Shown: positions 8,368 to 16,075 of the stretch, piece after piece
Layout of the letters: every line of letters starts with the position of its first letter
Numbering within the stretch: the first letter of the stretch is position 1
From: Bacteroidota bacterium
GTDB taxonomy: Bacteria; Bacteroidota; Ignavibacteria; Ignavibacteriales; Melioribacteraceae
Length of the DNA stretch: 64,000 nucleotides
Direction of reading: 5' to 3'
NCBI GenBank assembly: GCA_018829205.1
Contig: JAHJUE010000022.1
Span: 186,001-250,000, forward strand
The notes under the pieces: generated by a model
What the model was told of the DNA's origin: nothing
Seen by the model: the letters and a program-made list of their open reading frames with translations, nothing else
Database searches by the model: none
Made by a program: the position numbers and the translations under genes

Positions 8368-10038
8368 ATGAGGCGTTATATTCAATCGTTATTTGTAATT
8401 ATTATTTCGTTAACATTTTTTATTAAGTGCGGCGAAGACAAAAAAGATGAGGCTCATGATATGATGCAGGAAAAAATTGATCAGTTTGTTAAAACAGAAT
8501 TAAAATATGACGAGTCGCTTCTTGATGAAAATCAAAAAATTGTTGTACGTAAATTATTTGAAGCCGGAAAAATAATGGACGAATTGTTCTTAGAACAAGT
8601 CTACTCAAAAAATAATGAGATTAAATCCGTGCTTCAAAATTCAACTGATCCCAATGACAAACTTACTCTTGAATATTTTAACATTATGTTCGGTCCTTTC
8701 GACAGGCTTGATCACGACAAACCATTTTACGGCACGGAATCAAAACCACTGGGCGCTAATTTTTATCCGGCCGATATGACAAAAGAGGAATTCGCAGAAT
8801 GGATAAAAAACCATCCCGAAGATGAAGCAGCTTTTACGTCCGAATTCACAGTAATCAGAAGAGACGGAGATAAACTTGTTGCAGTACCTTATTCTGAATT
8901 CTACAAAGATAAATTAGAAAAAGCGTCGACTTTATTAAAAGAAGCTGCCGCGCACGCGGATAACCCTTCTTTAAAAAAATATCTGGAATCCAGAGCCGAT
9001 GCTTTTGCATCTAACGACTATTACCAAAGCGATATGGACTGGATGGATCTAAAGGATCATGATATTGAAGTAATCGTTGGTCCTTACGAAGTTTATGAAG
9101 ACGCAATGTTTAATTATAAAGCGTCGTTTGAAATGTTCTTAACAATATTGGACCCTGTTGAAAGCGTAAAACTCAAACAGTTCGCCAGTTATTTAAATGA
9201 TATGGAAAAGAATCTTCCTATTCCGGACGAGCATAAAAATTTTAACCGCGGCAGCGAATCCCCTATTGCGGTTGTAAATCAGATCTTCAGCGCGGGTGAT
9301 ACAAAAGCGGGAGTTCAAACCTTAGCTTTTAATCTGCCTAACGACGAAAGAGTAAGAGCCGCTAAAGGTTCTAAAAAAGTGATGATCAAAAATATGCACG
9401 AAGCTAAGTTCGAAAAATTATTAAAACCAATTTCGGAAATAGTTGTCGACCCAGAACAGCTTAAGTATGTTACATTTGACGGATTCTTTAATCATACTTT
9501 AATGCATGAAATGAGTCACGGCATAGGACCCGGTTTTATAAAAGTAAACGGAAGAGATACAGAAGTTAAGAAAGAATTAAAAGAAACATATTCCAAAATT
9601 GAAGAATGCAAGGCCGATATTCTAGGCATGTTAGAAAATATTTTAATGATTCAAAAAGGTGTGTATGAAAAATCGTTTGAAAATGAATTGTGGGTAACAT
9701 TCCTAGGCGGTGTTTTCAGATCGGTTAGATTCGGTATAAACGAAGCGCACGGCGGTGGAACGGCTATTATTTATAATTTCATGATTGAAAACGGAGGTTA
9801 TGAATACAATGAAGGAACTCAGAAACTAAAAGTAAATTTTGATAAAGTTTATAATGTGCTTGAAGACCTGGCGCATAAACTATTAATGATACAAGCTACT
9901 GGCGATTATGAAGGTGCGAAAAAGCTTATCGCCGATTATGCGGTGCAGTCTCCTTCTATGACAATTCTTGTCGAAAAACTGAAGACATTGCCTGTTGATA
10001 TAAACCCTGTATTCCAGATTGAAACGCACAAAGACTAA
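8368..10038 (+). CDS. M49-like (dipeptidyl-peptidase III family) metallopeptidase
   Basis: 556 residues. The N-terminus is a hydrophobic export segment ending at Cys20 (FFIKCGED); it looks like a lipoprotein signal although Lys before the Cys is unusual. The zinc site is H380-E-M-S-H384 followed by GIGPG, and E412-E-C-K-A-D, the arrangement of the compact M49 relatives (as in the C-terminal part of plant NUDT3) rather than the six-residue HELLGH of true DPP III. Expected activity is removal of dipeptides from oligopeptides in the periplasm. Strong GGAGGG ribosome site. The next gene (thioredoxin-like) follows after 35 bases and may be co-transcribed. Substrate is unknown. Confidence 0.85.
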   Translation: MRRYIQSLFVIIISLTFFIKCGEDKKDEAHDMMQEKIDQFVKTELKYDESLLDENQKIVVRKLFEAGKIMDELFLEQVYSKNNEIKSVLQNSTDPNDKLTLEYFNIMFGPFDRLDHDKPFYGTESKPLGANFYPADMTKEEFAEWIKNHPEDEAAFTSEFTVIRRDGDKLVAVPYSEFYKDKLEKASTLLKEAAAHADNPSLKKYLESRADAFASNDYYQSDMDWMDLKDHDIEVIVGPYEVYEDAMFNYKASFEMFLTILDPVESVKLKQFASYLNDMEKNLPIPDEHKNFNRGSESPIAVVNQIFSAGDTKAGVQTLAFNLPNDERVRAAKGSKKVMIKNMHEAKFEKLLKPISEIVVDPEQLKYVTFDGFFNHTLMHEMSHGIGPGFIKVNGRDTEVKKELKETYSKIEECKADILGMLENILMIQKGVYEKSFENELWVTFLGGVFRSVRFGINEAHGGGTAIIYNFMIENGGYEYNEGTQKLKVNFDKVYNVLEDLAHKLLMIQATGDYEGAKKLIADYAVQSPSMTILVEKLKTLPVDINPVFQIETHKD

Positions 10039-10073
10039 AGATTTGGGATACAATATTTGATAAAAGGATGTAT

Positions 10074-10679
10074 ATGGTTACAGAATCTGTTGATTTGCAA
10101 AGGATTTTACACGGATTGACATATAAAGAGTTTATGGAAATCTCTGTTAAAAAAATTGAAGAAACAAATGAAGAAATGCTAAATGAAGATGAAAAGAAAT
10201 TATATAATTTCTCCAAACTAAATCTTCATAGAATAAACAGAATTGAAAAAACATATAATGTATCGGATCAAATCTGTGAGCAGATTACTAAAATTACCGA
10301 ACCTCAGACTTGGATGGTGCTTACAGAGGACTGGTGCGGCGACTCGGCTCAAAATTTACCTTATATCGCTAAGATATCAGAATGTAATAAAAACATTACA
10401 TTAAGAATTCTGCAGCGGGATAAAAACCTCGATATTATGGATCAATATTTAACAAACGATAATTCGAGAAGTATTCCAAAACTTGTTGCTTTTGACAAGG
10501 ATGGAATTGAGTTATTTCAATGGGGTCCGAGACCCGCGGAGGCGCAGCAGTTGGTTATTGATTTAAAAGCATCGGGTATGCCTAAAAATGAATATACCGA
10601 AAAACTTCATTTGTGGTACGGCAGAAACAGAGGGAAGAATATTGAAAATGAATTTGTTGATTTATTAAAATCGTTATAG
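10074..10679 (+). CDS. Thioredoxin-fold family protein (Thioredoxin_9 type)
   Basis: 201 residues from ATG 10074; the ATG two codons earlier (10068) overlaps the AAAGGA ribosome site and is less likely. Residues 75-180 form a thioredoxin-like fold with WMVLTEDWCGDSAQ at the active-site position and the cis-Pro segment SIPKLVAF near 140. Only one redox Cys is present (Cys88-Gly-Asp-Ser), so it cannot act as a dithiol reductase; a monothiol or glutathione/bacillithiol-type role, or binding, is possible. No signal peptide, so cytoplasmic. Family of PF14595-type proteins common in Bacteroidota and Firmicutes. Function not established. Confidence 0.85.
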   Translation: MVTESVDLQRILHGLTYKEFMEISVKKIEETNEEMLNEDEKKLYNFSKLNLHRINRIEKTYNVSDQICEQITKITEPQTWMVLTEDWCGDSAQNLPYIAKISECNKNITLRILQRDKNLDIMDQYLTNDNSRSIPKLVAFDKDGIELFQWGPRPAEAQQLVIDLKASGMPKNEYTEKLHLWYGRNRGKNIENEFVDLLKSL

Positions 10680-10685
10680 AATATT

Positions 10686-10739
10686 GGAGCCGTTATTTTC
10701 TAATAGGTACGCTTATGATTATATCGGCTCCGGTTTTTT
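10686..10739 (+). terminator. Possible terminator of the thioredoxin-like gene
   Basis: GGAGCCG (10686-10692) can pair with CGGCTCC (10725-10731), followed by GG and a run of T. The 32-base loop is long and the right half lies inside the end of the convergent gene, so strength is uncertain. Confidence 0.4.
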
Positions 10740-11979
10740 TTCCGTTTTTAACGGCCGGTTCAAACCTAGTACCGAGTACGGCCACTTCAACAGCCTCATC
10801 GCAGCCGTATCCTAATCCTTGTATTACCTTTGTATCGCGCACATAACCGAATTCATCAACCGCAGCGATTAGAATTACATCACCTTTTATATTTTTGCGG
10901 AATGCCGAAAGTGGAGTAACAAGATTTTTTAGAATCTGTTCGAATCCACCTTTAGGCACGGGACAAACATCCGCGTCGCATTCCATATTAACAAATGATC
11001 CGCTTATAATTTTGTACTCAAGCAGATTCGATCCGCTATTTTTTATTTTAACATCTGTCTTTTGGGCGGGAATCGGTAAATCCTTTTCCTTTTCATTATT
11101 TACTTTTTCATTATTTCCCGGCTTATTTTTTTCAGATTTATTTTTAGCTGTATAATTCTTAACGCTTTCTGTAATGTATGTTTTTTCCGGTTTAGCTGGT
11201 TTATGTCTTCTGTAATTAAGGGCGAATTCAGATTTTTCGTCAAGTATAAAAGGAACCGATAAACTGATCTGAGCTCCGACAAATTTTCCATTATTTTGAC
11301 CCGGCATAAATTTAGTATTATTTACAGCTTCCTGGGCCGCCTCATCGCAGCCTAGACCAATACTTTTTATAACCTCCGTTTTTGTGACGGTACCGTTTTC
11401 CGAAACATCAACGAGTAAAATAACGATCCCTTCAAGTCCGTATAGTTTCGCGTGCTCGGGATACTTAATGTTTTTTTCAATTGCTTCCATTCCGCCTACG
11501 GGCGCGGGGCAGATTTCTATATCGCACAGAATATTATCTTTCTTCTTTTGAAGTTCATACTGCCTGTTGCCTAACGCGTATAGTTCGGGAGGGGCAATAT
11601 AATTTTTATCATAATTTACTTTTTCGGAATTAATAAGTTTTCCGTTTTCATAACTTAATACTTCTTTTAATCCCCCGTTATCATAAAACAATTTTACGTC
11701 GCCTTCAATTACTCCGTTATTTGCAAAATATTCTTTTTTTAACAAGCCGTTTTCATAATACTCTCTTACCCAACCGTTTACCTTGCCTTCGCTGTAATTA
11801 ATTTCTTTTTTGATATTGCCGTTTGGGAAATACCAATAACTCGGACCGTCATATAAATCATTTATATAAGAAATTTCTGATTCAAGTATTTTATCATTGG
11901 AATATGTTTTAATTATTCCTTCCTGAGCATATGCACTAGAAAACCCTAACAGCAGTAATATTAAAAGTATTTTATTCAT
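10693..11979 (-). CDS. MORN-repeat protein with two TonB C-terminal domains
   Basis: 428 residues from ATG 11979; a TTG five codons earlier is possible but unsupported. Signal peptide 1-18 (ends SSAYAQ). Residues about 20-115 are MORN_2-type repeats (YYENGLLKKEYF, FYDNGGLKEVLSYENG). Two TonB C-terminal-like domains follow, near 155-245 (GGMEAIEKNIKYP to PFIL) and 335-428 (GGFEQILKNLVTP to SVPIRK), joined by a Lys/Asn-rich linker. Each keeps the GxGCDEA motif and the final SVP strand. There is a cleavable signal rather than a TonB anchor and no proline-rich span, so it may bind TonB-box proteins without energising them. Function is inference. Confidence 0.82.
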   Translation of the reverse strand: MNKILLILLLLGFSSAYAQEGIIKTYSNDKILESEISYINDLYDGPSYWYFPNGNIKKEINYSEGKVNGWVREYYENGLLKKEYFANNGVIEGDVKLFYDNGGLKEVLSYENGKLINSEKVNYDKNYIAPPELYALGNRQYELQKKKDNILCDIEICPAPVGGMEAIEKNIKYPEHAKLYGLEGIVILLVDVSENGTVTKTEVIKSIGLGCDEAAQEAVNNTKFMPGQNNGKFVGAQISLSVPFILDEKSEFALNYRRHKPAKPEKTYITESVKNYTAKNKSEKNKPGNNEKVNNEKEKDLPIPAQKTDVKIKNSGSNLLEYKIISGSFVNMECDADVCPVPKGGFEQILKNLVTPLSAFRKNIKGDVILIAAVDEFGYVRDTKVIQGLGYGCDEAVEVAVLGTRFEPAVKNGKKTGADIIISVPIRK

Positions 11980-12101
11980 TAGTCCCGATAACAATTATTA
12001 ATAATTAAAAAACTTAATTTAAGATTTAGATCAACAAGATGTTAATTTTATTTCCGTTTATAAAAATGAAAAACTAAAATGTTGCGAATATTTTACCGGA
12101 C

Positions 12102-12130
12102 TTGCGTATCTAATTAAAATTAAATATTTT
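12102..12130 (+). promoter_or_regulatory. Possible promoter of the cytochrome operon
   Basis: TTGCGT (12102-12107), 17-base spacer, TATTTT (12125-12130). Partial matches to -35 and -10 at the right distance, about 35 bases before the ATG. Confidence 0.35.
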
Positions 12131-12164
12131 TATTCCTAATTCTACTGTCCAAAAGGAGGCTGTA

Positions 12165-13514
12165 ATGTTTAAAAAGATACCTCTATCCTATCTTGTAATA
12201 TTAATAATAATTACATCTGTAATAACACCTGCGCAGAAACCGGGTACCGTAGGTTCGTTTAAGTATTCTGATTTTAAGAAACCGTCATACTGCGGTTCAT
12301 GTCATAAAGATTTTTACCGTCAGTGGGATCAGGCAATGATGTCAAAAGCATATACTCATCATTGGGATGAAATAGAATATTTTAAGTTGGCAGTCCCGCA
12401 TGCCGAAAAAGATGAAAAAGTAGCCGAAGTGCGAGAAGGATGCAACGGATGCCACGCGCCTATTTCTTTTATGGCCGGCGATGTACCTCCACCGCTTCCC
12501 GAAATGAATTCAAGAGCAAATGAATCCGTTTCATGCGAAGTATGTCATTCAATTACAGGGTTTACCGGCGATACGCCGTTTAATTTTAACTATGTGGTTG
12601 ATCCCGGAAAAACTAAATACACTTCACGTTTGGGTGATACACAATCTCCAGCTCATGAAATAAAAGTAACGGAACTTCATAAGTCGGGGGATTTCTGCGG
12701 AATATGCCACAATGAAAAAAGCCCTTTCGGTATTTGGGTTAAATCAACTCATCTTGAATGGAAGGAAGGTCCTTACGCCGAACAGGGCGTTCAATGCCAG
12801 ACATGCCATATGCCTCAGGCCGAACTTAAAACAGCTGCCATGGGGGCAACGTATATGGACGCAAAAACTCATCTGTTCCACGGCGCGCACGATCCGGGCA
12901 AGGTTAAAGGCACAATAGAATTAAGAATAAACCCCGATATAGTTGAAGCCGAACCGGGTGAAAAAGTAAAATTTACAATCGCTTTATTTAATCAGAAAAC
13001 CGGTCATAAATTCCCTACCGGCTCGGTAGAAGACAGAATTTTATGGATGCATGTCGAAGCAGTCGATTCGAAAGGAAATATGTATCATCTTCCTGTTGAT
13101 TTAAAAGGTTTTGAAGGAGAGGAATTTACAATCGCTTCCGATGTTTTAGCATACCAAGATATGGGAATTGCTCTAGGAATAGAAAATTTTGAAGGTGTGC
13201 AGAGAGACGGAGTTCCTTTCGGCGACAGAATTTTCAGGCTTCCTTATTTTGATCCTCAAGGCAGAATGACAATGCAGCAATGGAATACTGCATCTTTAGG
13301 TGTAGATTATAGAATTGGTCCGCGCGAAACAAAAATTGAAACATGCACATTTAATCTGCCCGATAATTTACCTCCCGGCGAATTAAAAGTTACCGCGGTT
13401 TTAAATTATCAGCTTCTTGTAAAACCTGTTGCCGATTTTCTAAACGTTCCCGAAGAAGAATCAAATATAATGGAAGTGAATAGGCATTCAACCGTTGTTA
13501 AAATTTTAGATTAA
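12165..13514 (+). CDS. Periplasmic five-haem cytochrome c
   Basis: 449 residues with a Sec signal peptide (cleavage near TPAQ, residue 24) and five CxxCH haem sites at Cys43, Cys93, Cys124, Cys178 and Cys211, all in the first half, resembling the cytochrome c554 class. The C-terminal half (about 240-449) is a beta-rich domain with the GHKFPTGS motif seen in other multihaem cytochromes, probably for docking or ligation. A strong AAGGAGG site precedes ATG. It is followed after 10 bases by a haem-porin gene and then a terminator, so the two form a unit likely to move electrons between periplasm and outer membrane. Direction of flow and partner are not visible. Not a nitrite reductase of the NrfA type (no CxxCK). 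Confidence 0.9.
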   Translation: MFKKIPLSYLVILIIITSVITPAQKPGTVGSFKYSDFKKPSYCGSCHKDFYRQWDQAMMSKAYTHHWDEIEYFKLAVPHAEKDEKVAEVREGCNGCHAPISFMAGDVPPPLPEMNSRANESVSCEVCHSITGFTGDTPFNFNYVVDPGKTKYTSRLGDTQSPAHEIKVTELHKSGDFCGICHNEKSPFGIWVKSTHLEWKEGPYAEQGVQCQTCHMPQAELKTAAMGATYMDAKTHLFHGAHDPGKVKGTIELRINPDIVEAEPGEKVKFTIALFNQKTGHKFPTGSVEDRILWMHVEAVDSKGNMYHLPVDLKGFEGEEFTIASDVLAYQDMGIALGIENFEGVQRDGVPFGDRIFRLPYFDPQGRMTMQQWNTASLGVDYRIGPRETKIETCTFNLPDNLPPGELKVTAVLNYQLLVKPVADFLNVPEEESNIMEVNRHSTVVKILD

Positions 13515-13524
13515 GGAATTAAAT

Positions 13525-14697
13525 ATGAAATTATTGATTAAATCATTAGCGCTGACGTTTCTAATCCTGATATTACTATCAGAGAATATTTTCTCTATAC
13601 CCAGTTTCGCAAGGCAATATAAAATAAGCTGTCAAACATGCCATTCGCCTATTCCAAGATTAAAGCCTTACGGTGATGATTTTGCCGGAAACGGATTCAG
13701 GCTTTCTGATCAGGAGCCCGGCCGCTACTATGTTGATACGGGGGACGATGAATTAATGCTTTTAAGAGAATTCCCGTTAGCTGTTAGATTGGACGCGTTT
13801 ATTACATATAAAAGCGATAATAAAATCAGCGATCTTAAAACACCTTTTAATCTTAAGATTCTTTCGGCCGCTGCAATTTCAAAAAATATCTCTTACTACT
13901 TTTATTTCTTTTTAAGTGAAAGAGGCGAAGTTGCGGGCATTGAAGACGCGTATTTAATGTATAATAACCTATTTGAAAAAGATATTGATATATATGTCGG
14001 GCAATTCCAGGTATCCGATCCGCTCTTTAAAAGAGAGGTGCGCTTAACCTACGAGGATTATGAACTATACAGAACAAAGGTAGGTCTCTCAAGAGTTAAC
14101 CTGACCTATGACAGAGGTATTATGGTTACCATAGGTTTGGATAGCGGGACTGATATAATGCTTGAATTGATAAACGGAACGGGTTTGGCTCAGGCAAATG
14201 ATTTCAGAAACTTTGATGAAGATAAATATAAAAATGTGATGGGACGTTTAAGCCAGGATTTAACGGATAATATTAGAATAGGCGGTTTTGGATACTGGGG
14301 AAAAGAAGAACTCGGAACGGTTTCAAAATTTAATAATACTGTTGTAATGTACGGTCCCGATGCCACATTTTCATATGAGGATAAACTTGAAATGAACATT
14401 CAGTATGTTAAAAGAATTGACGACAATCCGTTTGGGCCTTTCCTATTAAGCGACGACATAAATACCGAAGGACTTATGACGGAATTAATTTATACGCCCG
14501 AAGGCGACGAAAGCAAATGGTATGCAGTGGGTTTATATAACCGTGTTGAATCGGATATAAATAATCTGAATTATGAATCATTAACAGGGCATGCCGGGTA
14601 TTTATTAAGCAGAAATATAAGGGCATTCGGAGAATACACGTATAATATGACAAAAGAATTCGGACAATTTTCAATAGGCGTCGTTTCAGCGTTTTAA
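13525..14697 (+). CDS. Cyc2-like fused monohaem cytochrome-outer membrane porin
   Basis: 390 residues. Signal peptide 1-24, then IPSFARQYKISC with one haem site Cys36-Gln-Thr-Cys39-His40, then PRLKPYGDDFAGNGF. This matches the start of Cyc2 iron-oxidising cytochrome-porins (PxFARQTG..CxxCH..P.L..FG..F...G). The rest is a run of amphipathic beta strands ending in an aromatic residue (final Phe390), as in a 14-16 strand barrel. Length is close to Cyc2 (about 400). It could carry electrons from outside the cell through the barrel to the adjacent five-haem cytochrome. Related uncharacterised FAR..CxxCH porins exist, so Fe(II) oxidation is inference, not shown. Good AAGGA ribosome site. Confidence 0.82.
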   Translation: MKLLIKSLALTFLILILLSENIFSIPSFARQYKISCQTCHSPIPRLKPYGDDFAGNGFRLSDQEPGRYYVDTGDDELMLLREFPLAVRLDAFITYKSDNKISDLKTPFNLKILSAAAISKNISYYFYFFLSERGEVAGIEDAYLMYNNLFEKDIDIYVGQFQVSDPLFKREVRLTYEDYELYRTKVGLSRVNLTYDRGIMVTIGLDSGTDIMLELINGTGLAQANDFRNFDEDKYKNVMGRLSQDLTDNIRIGGFGYWGKEELGTVSKFNNTVVMYGPDATFSYEDKLEMNIQYVKRIDDNPFGPFLLSDDINTEGLMTELIYTPEGDESKWYAVGLYNRVESDINNLNYESLTGHAGYLLSRNIRAFGEYTYNMTKEFGQFSIGVVSAF

Positions 14698-14734
14698 TTG
14701 CATCTAACGATTTTATTTATATTTTTTGTAATTT

Positions 14735-14770
14735 GAAGCGGAGTTCTTAAAAGCTCCGCTTCTTTACTTT
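14735..14770 (+). terminator. Terminator of the cytochrome operon
   Basis: Nine-base stem GAAGCGGAG (14735-14743) with CTCCGCTTC (14754-14762), loop of 10, followed by TTTACTTTT. Confidence 0.88.
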
Positions 14771-14793
14771 TAAACAAAAAAATAATTTATAAC

Positions 14794-16071
14794 ATGTATA
14801 AAATATCTCTCTATTCATTACTGATATTAATAATTTGTTTTAATCCAATTTTATCTCAAAATAAAATTGATATAACAGAACTTTATTCTAAGTTCGCCAA
14901 AAAAGAAAATAGGATAAAATTCGAGCGGGAACTTAAAACTTCTATTGATACTTCCCTTTCAAAACCATTAATAAAAGAAAATATAAAATTGATTCATAAA
15001 GCTCTGAACAACGCTTCATTATATTTTATAAAAAATGATCTTGTTGAATATTCTATAAAGAATATTTTTAATAATTATAAAACGCTTAATAATAAACTTC
15101 TATTCAGAACAATTCAGACCGCATATAATCTTTATCCCGGGAAATTTATAAACGAAGCAGAGAAAATATATAACGAAACAAACGACTCGTTTGTTTATTC
15201 TGCTGCGGCCGTCTATTTGTTAAACAGCAAAGGTTATGAAAATATACATACCGACTTAATAAATAAGTTCGGCGTTTTCAAAAATGATCCGGTATTATTG
15301 ATGCTGGAATACTTTCTAAACGATAATAAATTGAATACTCCTCCGCTTCTAGATTTGGTAAAACATAAATTCGGGAATAATAAAACTATAGTTTATTCAT
15401 TTCAAAGAAAGGATAGAAATTTTCCCGGCATAACATTAATTAAAGCGCCAAACGGGAAATTCGTGCGGAATGAAGACAGCACAATTTTTTATATACCTCA
15501 TCTAGCTTTATCGGCTAACGGCTTTCCGGGATTTCTAAAAAACGGCAATACGGCTCAGGGAATTTATTCTGTTCAGAAATATTATTATTCACCCACCGAA
15601 GAAATCGGGCCTTCCCCCGTTTTATTATCCCGTATACCATATGAAATTGAGCCGGCTAAATTTTATCACGGCGGCATAAATAAAAACAGATGGAATATTG
15701 ATGATTATAAAAATCTGCTGCCGGATTCATGGAAGGATTATCTTCCCGTTTATGAATCTTATTATGCGGGCTTATCAGGAAGAAGAGTTATTGTTGCGCA
15801 CGGCAATGCCGATGATCCGGCGTTTTATAACGATAAACGGTTCTCCCCTTTTACTCCAACGCAGGGTTGTCTTTCATCAATAGAAGTATGGAATGACAAA
15901 GGAAGATTGATAAAAAGCGACCAGATAAAATTGATGAACGCGTTTTTTTCAACCGGAGAACTTTACGGGTATTTGATAGTTGTTGATATAAACGATATAA
16001 AAGAACCGGTAACAATTGAAGAATTATTACCGGTTATAAATCAATATGAATTAAATTCAGACACAAATTAA
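14794..16071 (+). CDS. Secreted protein with YkuD (L,D-transpeptidase)-like domain
   Basis: 425 residues. Signal peptide 1-21 (ends ILSQ). The N-terminal half (20-200) is helical with no recognised domain. The C-terminal half has YHGGINKNRW near 288, IVAHGNADDP near 330 and TPTQGCLSSIE near 360, reminiscent of the YkuD pattern HG...SHGCxR: a conserved His, then a Gly-Cys pair in which Cys would be the nucleophile. The His before GC in classical YkuD is Gln here. It may therefore be a divergent L,D-transpeptidase or related cysteine enzyme acting on peptidoglycan; this is inference. No close ribosome site. Convergent with the next gene after 4 bases. Confidence 0.6.
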   Translation: MYKISLYSLLILIICFNPILSQNKIDITELYSKFAKKENRIKFERELKTSIDTSLSKPLIKENIKLIHKALNNASLYFIKNDLVEYSIKNIFNNYKTLNNKLLFRTIQTAYNLYPGKFINEAEKIYNETNDSFVYSAAAVYLLNSKGYENIHTDLINKFGVFKNDPVLLMLEYFLNDNKLNTPPLLDLVKHKFGNNKTIVYSFQRKDRNFPGITLIKAPNGKFVRNEDSTIFYIPHLALSANGFPGFLKNGNTAQGIYSVQKYYYSPTEEIGPSPVLLSRIPYEIEPAKFYHGGINKNRWNIDDYKNLLPDSWKDYLPVYESYYAGLSGRRVIVAHGNADDPAFYNDKRFSPFTPTQGCLSSIEVWNDKGRLIKSDQIKLMNAFFSTGELYGYLIVVDINDIKEPVTIEELLPVINQYELNSDTN

Positions 16072-16075
16072 AAGA

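Noticed and set aside
12165-13514. Nitrite reductase NrfA
   Set aside because: All five haem motifs are CxxCH; no CxxCK and the C-terminal half is a beta domain.
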